A DNA stretch of 64,000 nt from the NCBI RefSeq assembly GCF_026113935.1, contig NZ_JAPEUL010000011.1, positions 124,001 through 188,000 on the forward strand, given 5' to 3'. Position numbers and translations under genes: made by a program. The notes below the pieces were generated by a model. It did no database searches. It was given only the letters and a program-made list of their open reading frames with translations, and was not told where the DNA came from. This DNA is from Marinomonas rhodophyticola. Its GTDB lineage: Bacteria > Pseudomonadota > Gammaproteobacteria > Pseudomonadales > Marinomonadaceae. Positions 29,571-38,447 of this stretch are shown here, in pieces (position 1 is the stretch's first letter; the number at the start of each line of letters is the position of its first letter).

Positions 29571-30584
29571 ATGGACACAATAATAAAAAAATCAGCCACA
29601 CCAGATGCGTTGTCAACCAGTAAACTACAAGTGTTTTTCCGGTGGGAAAGCTTACTAATATTGATCATTGTTTTAGTGTGTGTAATGAATTCCTATTTAT
29701 CACCTTATTTTTTAGACCCTTGGAATTTATCGGATGCGACTTTTAACTTTACCGAAAAGGCTCTTATTGCTTTGCCGATGGCGATGCTGATTATCGCCAA
29801 AGAAATTGATATTTCTGTGGCGGCGATCATTTCGCTTTCCAGTACGCTAATGGGACTAGTGGCGCAAATGGGCGCACCCGTGTATGTGGTGGCGTGCGTT
29901 GGTGTTTTGGTTGGTGCAGGCTGTGGTTTGTTTAATGGTGCTTTGGTAACAGGGTTTAAAATTCCCTCTATTGTGGTGACAATCGGTACCATGAGTTTAT
30001 TTCGCGGTATCAGCTATGTCTTATTGGGCGATCAGGTGGTGCGTGACTATCCCGCTGGTTTTGAGTTTTTCGGTCAGGGCTACGTTTATTGGGTGTTTTC
30101 GTTTGAGTTGGTGTTGTTTGTCTTTTTTGCCTTGGTGTTTTATTGGCTATTGCATCGCACTAAATTTGGTCGTTATACCTACGCGATAGGCAATAACCCC
30201 ACAGCGTCTTATTATTCAGGTATTAAAGTTAACAAACATCGTTTGATTTTGTTTACCCTAGTTGGCGTGATGTCTGGTATTGCCTCAGTGTTGCTTACGT
30301 CACGTTTGGGCAGCACTCGTCCAAGTATTGCTACGGGTTGGGAGCTAAGCATCATCACCATGGTGGTGTTAGGTGGCGTGAGTATTCTTGGTGGCAGCGG
30401 CACCATTGGTGGTGTGGTGTTGGCGGTGATTCTAATGGGCTTGGTGACCTTTGGTATGGGCTTACTGAATATTCCTGGCATCGTTATGACGATTATCGTT
30501 GGTGTGATGTTAATCACGGTCGTGAGTGTACCAGTGCTGATCACTTTCTATAAAAATAAAAGCAAAAAGGCAAAAACGCTATGA
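29571..30584 (+). CDS. rhaQ: rhamnose ABC transporter permease 2
   Basis: A 337-residue partner permease. Blocks: ALPMAMLIIAKEIDISVAAI, KIPSIVVTIGTMSLFRGISY and VVLGGVSILGGSGTIGG. An upstream in-frame start at 29526 is rejected; AAAGAGG lies before the ATG at 29571. Its last codon overlaps the start of rhaMK (ATGA), so the operon is coupled throughout. Confidence 0.92.
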   Translation: MDTIIKKSATPDALSTSKLQVFFRWESLLILIIVLVCVMNSYLSPYFLDPWNLSDATFNFTEKALIALPMAMLIIAKEIDISVAAIISLSSTLMGLVAQMGAPVYVVACVGVLVGAGCGLFNGALVTGFKIPSIVVTIGTMSLFRGISYVLLGDQVVRDYPAGFEFFGQGYVYWVFSFELVLFVFFALVFYWLLHRTKFGRYTYAIGNNPTASYYSGIKVNKHRLILFTLVGVMSGIASVLLTSRLGSTRPSIATGWELSIITMVVLGGVSILGGSGTIGGVVLAVILMGLVTFGMGLLNIPGIVMTIIVGVMLITVVSVPVLITFYKNKSKKAKTL

Positions 30585-32275
30585 GATACGCCTCAGTCAT
30601 GTACCTATATAAAGGTCGTGAAGACGAATACAAAAAGCGTCATGATGAACTCTGGCCAGAGCTTGCCGAACATTTAAAGCAGCATGGTATTCGTAACTAT
30701 TATATTCATCTTGATCGAAACGAGAGCCGACTTTACGCCACCTTTGATGCAGACGATCTGGATGCGAAAGCCTTAGCGGATCATCCTGTCATGCAGCGTT
30801 GGTGGGAATACATGGCGGACATCATGGCAACCAAAACGCCATCGTTTGAACCTGTCGCCGATGCTTTGGAAGAGGTGTTTCGCTTTAATGTGTTGCAACC
30901 TGATAAAACACGCGTTGTGGCGGTGTTAGACATTGGTAAAACCAACATTAAAATTTGCCTGATGGACGGGCAAACAGGCGCCTTATTGCATATCGCCAAA
31001 CGTGTTAATGGTGTGATCGATGCGCCGCCATATCCTCATGTGGATGTGGACTCTATTTGGCACTGGATTAAAGACACTCTGGCCGATTTAGCCCAGCGCT
31101 ATTTTATTTCCAGCATTGCGATTACCACTCATGGTGCAACCATTGCCTGCATGAAGGGCGGTCAACTTGCCTTGCCTATTTTGGATTACGAATACGATGG
31201 TGTGTCTGAGTTTAAAGACGAATACGATGCAGTACGACCAGATTTTAGTGAGTCTTTTAGTCCACGATTGCCGCAAGGCTTGAACTTGGGTGCGCAATTG
31301 TTCTGGCAGCAAAAATACTTTTCAGGTGAGTTTTCAGGAGTCGACTCGTTACTTTTGTATCCGCAATATTGGGGCTATAAACTGAGTGGTAACAAAGCCA
31401 CCGAAGTGACCTCGTTAGGTTGCCATACCGATCTTTGGAACCCGACTAACTGCCAATTTTCGTCTTTGTGTGAACAGCAAAAATGGTCGGAATTATTTCC
31501 TGAGGTGATGGAAACTGGCGCGAAGCTGGGTACCATCTTGCCCGAATTAGCGAATGAACTTGGTTTGCCAGCAAGTTGCGTTATTTTCAATGGCATACAC
31601 GATTCCAACGCTTCGCTGGTACCTTATATCGGGCAGCCGATGGAAAAACTCACTGTGGTGTCTAGCGGCACTTGGACTGTCATTGCTACCATCAATGGTA
31701 AACTGGACTCATTGCAAGAAGACAAAGACATGCTCGCCAATGTGGACGCCCTTGGCCGTGCCACACCGACAATTCGCTTTATGGGCGGACGTGAATGGGA
31801 GCAACTGCGCAGCGACAGCAAAGCCAGCTTGAGTGACGTGAGCTTCATCCTCGAACACGGCATTTTAGCGATGCCTGCCTTTGCCAAAGGCGGCGGGCCA
31901 TTTGCCCATTGCGAAGGGCGTATTATTAACCGTGGTTTGGAATTAACGCCCGCTCAGCAGTCAGCTTTGGCGGATGTGTATGTGGCCTTGATGACAGATT
32001 ATTGTTTGGATCTGATGGACACCAGCGACACCGTAATCGTCGAAGGCGCATTCAGCAATAATATTAACTTCCTCACCTTATTGGCTTGTATGCGCAGCCA
32101 AAACGAAATCTACGCTTCTCGCGATGTCACCGGTACCTCCGGCGGCGCGGCCTTGCTGTCTAACAAAAGCTTAAAGCTAAAAGGCCGTCTCAGCCTCGCC
32201 ATGTGCGACGCACAGATAAAACCACTGCTGAATCTTTATCGTCAGCAATGGCGTGACTTGGTGGGGGAATTGTAG
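30581..32275 (+). CDS. L-rhamnose mutarotase fused to rhamnulokinase-type FGGY kinase
   Basis: A 564-residue fusion. Residues 1-104 are RhaM/RhaU mutarotase (KKRHDELWPEL with active His, YYIHLDR, HPVMQRWWEYMADIM), which interconverts rhamnose anomers. Residues ~112-560 are an FGGY sugar kinase (VVAVLDIGKTNIKICLMDG, NGIHDSNASLVPY with catalytic-type Asp, VVSSGTWTV and VEGAFSNN). These two are normally separate neighbours, as in rhizobial rhaU-rhaK. No stop separates them here; a GTG at the junction could serve as a kinase start. Given the frameshift rate of this sequence, an indel artefact at the join must be excluded. Confidence 0.88.
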   Translation: MRYASVMYLYKGREDEYKKRHDELWPELAEHLKQHGIRNYYIHLDRNESRLYATFDADDLDAKALADHPVMQRWWEYMADIMATKTPSFEPVADALEEVFRFNVLQPDKTRVVAVLDIGKTNIKICLMDGQTGALLHIAKRVNGVIDAPPYPHVDVDSIWHWIKDTLADLAQRYFISSIAITTHGATIACMKGGQLALPILDYEYDGVSEFKDEYDAVRPDFSESFSPRLPQGLNLGAQLFWQQKYFSGEFSGVDSLLLYPQYWGYKLSGNKATEVTSLGCHTDLWNPTNCQFSSLCEQQKWSELFPEVMETGAKLGTILPELANELGLPASCVIFNGIHDSNASLVPYIGQPMEKLTVVSSGTWTVIATINGKLDSLQEDKDMLANVDALGRATPTIRFMGGREWEQLRSDSKASLSDVSFILEHGILAMPAFAKGGGPFAHCEGRIINRGLELTPAQQSALADVYVALMTDYCLDLMDTSDTVIVEGAFSNNINFLTLLACMRSQNEIYASRDVTGTSGGAALLSNKSLKLKGRLSLAMCDAQIKPLLNLYRQQWRDLVGEL

Positions 32276-32292
32276 CTTTAGCTGTGTGACAA

Positions 32293-32360
32293 AAACCACG
32301 AACAATGCCTTATTTCGACATTGGCGCGAACACTTCATGAGGCGTTGTTCATGGTTTTCT
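32293..32360 (+). terminator. long hairpin after rhaMK
   Basis: AACCACGAACAATGCCT pairs with AGGCGTTGTTCATGGTT at 15 of 17 positions around a ~33-base loop, followed by TTTTCTATTG. Probable end of the rhamnose operon transcript. Confidence 0.55.
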
Positions 32361-32465
32361 ATTGCTTTTTAGATGAAATGGTTACACCAAACAAATTTTG
32401 AGTTTTTTACCCAGAGCGGAAAATGGTAATTTGATCAGATTGGATAATCAGAGGAAAGTATAGTT

Positions 32466-32493
32466 TTGCGCATTTTGAGGCGAGTGCTACAAT
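32466..32493 (+). promoter_or_regulatory. sigma-70 type promoter of the toxin-antitoxin pair
   Basis: TTGCGC, 16 bases, TACAAT, ending 34 bases before the antitoxin ATG. The -10 matches consensus at five of six positions and the -35 at four of six. Confidence 0.5.
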
Positions 32494-32527
32494 AAATGTT
32501 GCAGTCGCATCAGAATTTGGAGGAGGT

Positions 32528-32974
32528 ATGGTAATTCGAGCTTTTAAACCCAGCAAGAAAGAAAAAGTAGGGCTTTTATCTGCATTGGCGTTATCTAATG
32601 ATCCGGTGAGTGCGTCAAGTCAATTAGCAGAAGGGTTTGACTTTGCTGTTATTGGACGCATTGTTAAACAAGCTCAGATTAAGCAAGCCACAGTGATTAA
32701 AATGGCAGGAATTGACAGAGGGACGTTAAGCCGTCACACAAGAGCACGTACAAAATGGACGGGTGCTTCGGCGATAAAAGTGTATAACGCCGCTCGAATC
32801 ATTGATGCCGCACTAAATTTGTTTGATCAAGATAAACAAAAGGCTGAAAACTGGTTAAATACGCCAGCAATTGCCCTCGGTGGCATAAGCCCCGCTGATT
32901 ACGCCAAATATCCTCTAGGACAAGAAGCAGTGATAGATCTTATAGGTCGAATTAAGTATGGGGTTGTCATCTAA
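32528..32974 (+). CDS. Xre/MbcA-type antitoxin with DUF2384 toxin-binding domain
   Basis: A 148-residue antitoxin of the RES-Xre type II system. An N-terminal Xre-like helix-turn-helix (~50-90, MAGIDRGTLSRHTRARTKWT) is followed by the DUF2384 domain (~95-148, AENWLNTPAIALGG, then EAVIDLIGRIKYGVVI), which blocks the toxin active site. GGAGGAGGT precedes the ATG. Its stop overlaps the toxin start (TAATG). The pair likely represses its own promoter. Confidence 0.9.
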   Translation: MVIRAFKPSKKEKVGLLSALALSNDPVSASSQLAEGFDFAVIGRIVKQAQIKQATVIKMAGIDRGTLSRHTRARTKWTGASAIKVYNAARIIDAALNLFDQDKQKAENWLNTPAIALGGISPADYAKYPLGQEAVIDLIGRIKYGVVI

Positions 32975-33435
32975 TGATGCTCTATCGTTTGTGCAAAATG
33001 GAGTTTGCTGATACTGCGTTTGATGGTTATGGTGCAAGAACGTATGGTGGTCGCTGGAATCCAAAAGGTGTGGATTGTGTTTATTTAGGTGAATCAAAGT
33101 CTGTTTGTCTACTTGAAACGATTGCACATTTGACTGATGCAAAAGCCTTAGATCAGTACGCGATGTTATCCATCGATATTCCAGAAGAGCTGATTATGGT
33201 GGTTCAAGAGCGTGATCTCCCTGAAAATTGGAGAGATTATCCCGCACCGCAAGAGTTAGCTGACATGGGGGCGGAATGGCTTGAGAATACTGAAAGTCTT
33301 GTTTTATTAGTGCCCAGCGTTATATCAGGTGACTTTTGTGCGTTACTAAATCCTAAACACCCTCGATGCCGAGAATTTGTAGCCATTGCTCAACGAGTCG
33401 CGTTCTCTATCGATCCAAGATTAGCTCCACGGTAG
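32974..33435 (+). CDS. RES-domain toxin (NAD+-degrading)
   Basis: A 153-residue RES toxin. The family residues are present: Arg in the opening LYRLCK, ARTYGGRWNPKG with its conserved Arg, YLGES with the Ser, and the LLETIAHL Glu. Known members break down NAD+ and arrest growth. Two ATG codons (32974, 32977) are possible starts; the first overlaps the antitoxin stop. The pair sits between the rhamnose operon and a gene fragment, a typical place for mobile cargo. Confidence 0.9.
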   Translation: MMLYRLCKMEFADTAFDGYGARTYGGRWNPKGVDCVYLGESKSVCLLETIAHLTDAKALDQYAMLSIDIPEELIMVVQERDLPENWRDYPAPQELADMGAEWLENTESLVLLVPSVISGDFCALLNPKHPRCREFVAIAQRVAFSIDPRLAPR

Positions 33436-33477
33436 TAGTCGCAGAGCAAATCTATTAATCAATATATTCGAAGACTA

Positions 33478-33583
33478 AGACCGAAATCGAAAGCTATCTC
33501 TTGTCTGTTGGTGTATTGATATTTTTCTAATGAGTTTCTTATCCCATTCGAGTTCGGCTTTCATGAGTCCTAATGCGATTTTC
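33478..33583 (-). pseudogene. decayed 3' fragment of an lldD-type dehydrogenase gene
   Basis: The minus strand reads ALGLMKAELEWDKKLIRKIS and ends TRDSFRFRS followed by a stop. It aligns without gaps to the C-terminus of the dehydrogenase at 41187 (ALGLMKAELERDMKLMGKTS ... TRDNLRFRS). The DNA match runs on past the stop to about 33469 (19 identical bases at that end) and is about three quarters identical over ~110 bp by my count. Nothing upstream of this piece remains: the LacI gene begins to overlap it, and the last LacI codons and stop lie inside the homologous DNA. Confidence 0.8.
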
Positions 33584-34574
33584 GGGATATTAATGATGGT
33601 TCAACCAGAAGGTGCTTGGCCGTATTTCGGCCTTTTATGCGTTCTAATAGTGCATTAGCGGCCAGTTCGCCTTGTTGTTCTGCTTGTTGATCGATACTGG
33701 AAAGGTTGACCATGGCATAGGATGCTAATGGCGTATTATCGTAACCAATAATAAACACGTCTTTTTGCGGTGTGAGTTGACGTTTTATACATTCATCTAG
33801 TAGCGGAATGGCATGAATGTCACTCCAGCAAAAAATAGCACATGGCAGTGTTTGCTCATCTAAAAAAAGAGCGAGTTCTTTTTTCAGCTCGTCTTCGTTG
33901 TTGGAGACTCGGAAAATACGGTCTTCGGCTACATCGTTATGGTTTGCTTTCGTCAGGGTATGTAAAAAACCACGCTCACGTTCTTGGTTCAAATCGACTT
34001 TATTAAACTCTCTTAGCGGTTGACTGATCATTTTTATGTTTTTTATGCCCGTCTCGACGAGGGCTTGAGTGGCTAATTCTGCTCCTAAGAAATCATCGCC
34101 ATTGATGGTGTCAAAGCTTGTTGCTGTGTTTTCAATATGGCCAACCACTGCCATAGGTATTTGTTTTGCGTATTTTTCTAATGCGGAATCTGAAAGACGA
34201 GGGGCAATTAAAATCAAGCCGTCTACATTGCTGTCCATCATGGATTCTATGAGTGAAGACTCAATAGACAGCTCGCTTTGCCCTAAGCCAATCAGCATTT
34301 TATAACCTGATATTGAAAGGGTTGCGTTTATTTTTTCTAGTAGCTTTGGCAAATAAGCATTGCCCAAATTGACAATCAGCACGCCTACCGTAAAGGTTCT
34401 GCCTCGCATCCCCCTTGCTGAGGTGTTTGGTCTATAACCTAGCTTTTTAATTGATTGTTCTACTTTTTCTTTTAGTGATGGGCTAACGCCATAGGCACTT
34501 CGGATTACCTTTGAGACGGCAGCTACAGATACCTCAGCGTCTTTAGCTACATCCTTAATGGTGACTTTTTTCAT
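33570..34574 (-). CDS. LacI family regulator of the rhamnosidase cassette
   Basis: A 334-residue LacI repressor: N-terminal hinge-helix DNA-binding domain (MKKVTIKDVAKDAEVSVAAV, then SKVIRSAYGVSPSLKEKV) and a periplasmic-binding-like effector domain (~60-330). An upstream ATG at 34592 is possible but the family starts at MKKVTI. It faces the GH78 gene; a palindrome lies between. The inducer is probably rhamnose or a rhamnoside (inference). Its 3' end runs into the lldD remnant. Confidence 0.9.
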   Translation of the reverse strand: MKKVTIKDVAKDAEVSVAAVSKVIRSAYGVSPSLKEKVEQSIKKLGYRPNTSARGMRGRTFTVGVLIVNLGNAYLPKLLEKINATLSISGYKMLIGLGQSELSIESSLIESMMDSNVDGLILIAPRLSDSALEKYAKQIPMAVVGHIENTATSFDTINGDDFLGAELATQALVETGIKNIKMISQPLREFNKVDLNQERERGFLHTLTKANHNDVAEDRIFRVSNNEDELKKELALFLDEQTLPCAIFCWSDIHAIPLLDECIKRQLTPQKDVFIIGYDNTPLASYAMVNLSSIDQQAEQQGELAANALLERIKGRNTAKHLLVEPSLISRKSH

Positions 34575-34677
34575 TGTTTTTTCAATTTGCATGTAAGGCC
34601 ATTTACTTAGGGAAATACTATTTTTTTAAAATTTTATAGAAAGTACTTGAAATGAAGTTTTGTTTCTACTTATTATT

Positions 34678-34693
34678 TGTATAACGTTCTACA
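34678..34693. promoter_or_regulatory. LacI-type operator candidate
   Basis: TGTATAACGTTCTACA is a 16-bp palindrome around a central CG with one mismatched pair, the usual shape of LacI-family sites (AACGTT core). It lies 45 bases before the GH78 start and about 100 bases from the divergent lacI start. Confidence 0.55.
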
Positions 34694-34737
34694 CTTTTAC
34701 AAGTCATTATAAAAATAAGCAGAAAGGACTACTTAAT

Positions 34738-37050
34738 ATGCGTAATAAAGTTTTATCCCATAGTTTAGCGGTCACTTGGGAAGCCGATATGATTTCGCCA
34801 TTGTGTGATGGCGGTGTTGGTTCTCGTTCGAGTTTTGTTTGTTCCGAGTTTGTATTGCCTACAATCAAAAGCGCTGTGCAGTTAAGTATCTCAGCGCTAG
34901 GGCTGTACCAAGTATTCTTGAATGGTCGTAAAGTGGGAGATGATTATCTCACGCCAGGCCTGACGTGTTATGACGACCGTCTTTCTTTTCAAACCTATGA
35001 AGTAAAGGAATACCTACAACCTGGTATTAATAAAATCGAAATCTGGCTCGCGGATGGCTGGTATCGATCACAGATAATGTGGGAAGACTGCAAAATCTTA
35101 AATTGCTGGGGTGACACGCTTGGCGTAATTACACAGCTTGAAGCAGACGATGACATAGTGTGTAAGACCGATAAAAGTTGGCGTTCCGGTGTTACCCCAG
35201 TTTTGCAATCTGGTATCTACTTTGGCGAAGACTATGATGCTCGTGAAGATACGCTTGTAGCGTCTCATGGCGTGAAAGAAATCGAGTTTGATAAAGCTTT
35301 GTTGGTTAAGCATGAAACCAATGGGGTGAAAGCATTATCTGCGGTAAACCCCCTGAAAACCTGGCAAGAAAACGATAATCTGATTGTAGATTTTGGGCAG
35401 AATTGTAGTGGGGTTATCCGCTTGAAGGTAGAAGGGGAAAAGGGAGCAAATCTGTATATTGATTTTGCGGAAGTATTAGACGCTGAGGGACGTTTTGATC
35501 GTCGAAATTACCGTGCAGCGCGTGTGGCAAATCAATATACATTAAGTGGAAATGGCATTGAATCGTATGAACCTCGTTTTACATTTATGGGATTTCGCTA
35601 TGCAAGAGTGAAAATAACAGGCGATGCTAAATTGCATGCCATTCAACAGATTCCTTTAACCTCGGTTCCGCAAGTCATGGCTGGATTTGAGTGTGATGTC
35701 CCCGCTGTTAATCGACTTGTGCAAAACACACTGTGGTCACAACGTTCCAACTTTATTGAAATACCAACCGATTGTCCGCAACGCGATGAGCGTTTAGGTT
35801 GGACGGGGGATGCGCAAGTGTTCGCAGGGACTGCTTGTTGGTTGGCCGACTGTGAGTCCTTTTTTATTAAGTATTTACGTGATGTGATACACGACCAACG
35901 TCCTAATGGTGCCATCTCGCATTTCTCTCCCGATCCGACTCGACTCTATCCTGATAAGTTTTTCGGTGATTGGGCGGGGTCTACAGGCTGGGGGGATGTG
36001 ATTACGGTCATGCCTTGGCAGATGTATTTGCATTATGGCAACGTGGATGTGCTTAAAGAATGTTTTCCTGCCATGCAACGTTGGGTGGATTACCTTTGGT
36101 CTATTTCTGACGGCCCGATCATAAAGCCGAACTTAAAATGGGGCGCTCATGGCTTTACCTTTGGTGATTGGTTACAGCCTGTTGGCGATAATCGTAAACC
36201 TCGACCCACTATTGCGGATGATTGTGCGGCGACTCTTTATCACTATATCTCCACAGATATAGCGGCAAAAGTGGCGAACCTTCTTGCTCAGACGGATGCT
36301 TCTACTGCACTAGAACAACGTGCTGCACAAATAAAAACAGCTTTCGTTGAGGAATATTTTAGCAACACAGGTCGTCTTGCACACAATGATCAAACTTCCT
36401 ACGCACTGGCATTTTTGTACGATCTGGTACCAGAACAATATTACCGGTCAGCCAAACAATATTTTCACGATGTGATCGTAGACGCTGATTATCTTATAGG
36501 TACAGGCTTCATTGGTACGCCTGCCTTGTTACCAGCGTTAAGCAAGCTTGGTATGACGGATTTGGCTGAAAAGGTGTTTTTAAACAACAAGGTGCCTGGA
36601 TGGTTATATCAAGTTGAGCGTGGCGCAACGACCATTTGGGAGCGCTGGGATGCGATTGGCGAAGACGGCACTATTTATGATCCAGATATGAACAGCTATA
36701 ACCATTATGCATATGGTGCGGTTTGTCAGTGGTTGTTCGAGTCCGTTGCAGGCGTAAGTCCTGTTGCACATGCGCCAGGTTATCAAGAAGTATCGATCGA
36801 TCCCACTTTTTTACCCGCCTTAGGCCAGGTGTCTATGTGGCATGATTGCCGTTTAGGTCGGATAGAGGTTAGGTGGAAATTGGAGGGAAATAAAGCCAGT
36901 TATGCACTGTCTTTACCGGATGGCTGCACGGGGATTTTGCTTCTTGATGAACATAAAAAAGTGGCGCAAGTAAATGGTCAATCGGTCGGTAATTTATCCA
37001 GTAACAGAATGCGTTTGACTGGGAAGAATGAGCTTGTCTTTAGTCTTTAA
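34738..37050 (+). CDS. alpha-L-rhamnosidase, glycoside hydrolase family 78
   Basis: A 770-residue GH78 enzyme that releases terminal L-rhamnose by inversion. Order: N-terminal beta-sandwich (~1-230, LSISALGLYQVFLNG, GDDYLTPG and WLADGWYRS), concanavalin-like domain (~230-330, VDFGQNCSGVIRLKV), (alpha/alpha)6 barrel with the signature IPTDCPQRDERLGWTGDAQV (~330-680), and a C-terminal beta domain. ATG at 34738 has AAAGGA nine bases before; the longer frame from 34660 is rejected. No signal peptide, so it works on imported rhamnosides. First gene of an operon with a CUT1 ABC importer. Confidence 0.94.
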   Translation: MRNKVLSHSLAVTWEADMISPLCDGGVGSRSSFVCSEFVLPTIKSAVQLSISALGLYQVFLNGRKVGDDYLTPGLTCYDDRLSFQTYEVKEYLQPGINKIEIWLADGWYRSQIMWEDCKILNCWGDTLGVITQLEADDDIVCKTDKSWRSGVTPVLQSGIYFGEDYDAREDTLVASHGVKEIEFDKALLVKHETNGVKALSAVNPLKTWQENDNLIVDFGQNCSGVIRLKVEGEKGANLYIDFAEVLDAEGRFDRRNYRAARVANQYTLSGNGIESYEPRFTFMGFRYARVKITGDAKLHAIQQIPLTSVPQVMAGFECDVPAVNRLVQNTLWSQRSNFIEIPTDCPQRDERLGWTGDAQVFAGTACWLADCESFFIKYLRDVIHDQRPNGAISHFSPDPTRLYPDKFFGDWAGSTGWGDVITVMPWQMYLHYGNVDVLKECFPAMQRWVDYLWSISDGPIIKPNLKWGAHGFTFGDWLQPVGDNRKPRPTIADDCAATLYHYISTDIAAKVANLLAQTDASTALEQRAAQIKTAFVEEYFSNTGRLAHNDQTSYALAFLYDLVPEQYYRSAKQYFHDVIVDADYLIGTGFIGTPALLPALSKLGMTDLAEKVFLNNKVPGWLYQVERGATTIWERWDAIGEDGTIYDPDMNSYNHYAYGAVCQWLFESVAGVSPVAHAPGYQEVSIDPTFLPALGQVSMWHDCRLGRIEVRWKLEGNKASYALSLPDGCTGILLLDEHKKVAQVNGQSVGNLSSNRMRLTGKNELVFSL

Positions 37051-37107
37051 CCTTTGGTCCATAATAGTATTTTTTACCCAACAATAAATTTAAAAAAGGG
37101 GTGTAAT

Positions 37108-38385
37108 ATGAAAAACAGAGCGAACAAACTGATTATCTCAACTTTCGTTGTATTGGGTGCGTCCGTATCAAATGCGACTGAGTTAAGCATACTTGTCGAT
37201 AACAGCCCAGATACTGTGGCTTTAACGCAAGCCCTGACATCTGCTTACAGCAAACTTAACCCTGATATAACGTTTGAGATCGAGTTAAGACCTGGAGGAG
37301 GTGAAGGGGATAATATTGTCAAAACGCGCCTTGCAACAGGTGAAATGGCGGATGTTTTTCTCTATAACTCAGGGTCGTTATTGCAAGCTTTGCGGCCCTC
37401 AAGAACACTTGAGCCTATTAATGATCTGGCTAATTTCTCCAATATTTTGTCGAGTTTCACCAGTACGGTGAGTGACGACAAGGGAAATGTTTATGCTGTG
37501 CCGATACAAACTGCGATGGGAGGAGGTATATTTTATAACAAGCGTGTTTATGAAGAGTTAGGACTTAAGGTGCCAAAAACGTGGCAAGAGTTTATGGAAA
37601 ACTGCGCGATTATCGCCGAAAAATCAAAATCTGCGCCCATTGCGCAAACCTATAGAGATACATGGACCTCACAATTACTTGTCCTTTCTGATTTTTTTAA
37701 TGTGCAAGCAGAAAAACCAAATTTTGCGACAGACTATACGAATAACAAGGCTAATTTTGCTACTACGCCTGCGGCATTGAGAGGCTTTGAAAAGCTTCAG
37801 CAGGTGTCTGAGGCTGGCTATTTTAATGATTATTATGGGGCAGCGACTTATAACGATGGCTTAAACATGGTTGCCACTGGTAAAGCGGCTCACTACCCTA
37901 TGCTGACGTTTGCTATTCCCTCTATTAAGCTGAATACGCCAGATTATATTGAGGATGTTGGGTTCTTCGCTCAACCTGGAGATGACGCGGATAAAAATGG
38001 CTTAACGGTTTGGATGCCGGCCGGTTATTACATTCCAAAAGAAAGTGATCAAAAAGAAGAGGCTAAAGCTTTCCTAAACTACATCGCAACAGTCGACGCT
38101 TGTGATGCCATTACTAAAGCCATTGGTGCCAATGGCCCTTATCTAATAAAAGGCTGTACTCTACCGGATAATGTTTACCCTGCGGTGAAAGACATGTTGC
38201 CTTATTTTCAAGAAGAAGGCCGCACAGCTCCCGCTTTAGAGTTCCTTTCGCCAATAAAAGGTCCAATGCTTGAACAACTTACCGTTGAGGTGGGATCGGG
38301 TATTAGAAATGCACAATCAGCGGCTGAGCTTTATGACCAAGATGTTGCGAAGCAGGCCAGACAGCTGAATCTACCAAATTGGTAA
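37108..38385 (+). CDS. sugar ABC transporter substrate-binding protein (CUT1)
   Basis: A 425-residue periplasmic binding protein with signal peptide (~1-22, cut near VSNA). Typical features: ELRPGGGEGDNIVKTRLATG, VYAVPIQTAMGGGIFYNKRV, LKVPKTWQEFMENC and WMPAGYYIPKES. AAAAAGGGGTGTAAT precedes the ATG at 37108. It lies 57 bases after the GH78 gene. The likely ligand is a rhamnose-containing oligosaccharide or glycoside. Three Cys near residues 327-351 could form a disulfide. Confidence 0.9.
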   Translation: MKNRANKLIISTFVVLGASVSNATELSILVDNSPDTVALTQALTSAYSKLNPDITFEIELRPGGGEGDNIVKTRLATGEMADVFLYNSGSLLQALRPSRTLEPINDLANFSNILSSFTSTVSDDKGNVYAVPIQTAMGGGIFYNKRVYEELGLKVPKTWQEFMENCAIIAEKSKSAPIAQTYRDTWTSQLLVLSDFFNVQAEKPNFATDYTNNKANFATTPAALRGFEKLQQVSEAGYFNDYYGAATYNDGLNMVATGKAAHYPMLTFAIPSIKLNTPDYIEDVGFFAQPGDDADKNGLTVWMPAGYYIPKESDQKEEAKAFLNYIATVDACDAITKAIGANGPYLIKGCTLPDNVYPAVKDMLPYFQEEGRTAPALEFLSPIKGPMLEQLTVEVGSGIRNAQSAAELYDQDVAKQARQLNLPNW

Positions 38386-38447
38386 GGGCTTTATCTCCTT
38401 GTTAGCGCTGTAAAAAGGCGACTAATAAGGAGGTGATTGGAGGATTT

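Noticed and set aside
34660-34737. Extra 26 N-terminal residues of the GH78 enzyme as a signal peptide
   Set aside because: The region includes the putative LacI operator and lacks a ribosome site; AAAGGA before 34738 fits better.
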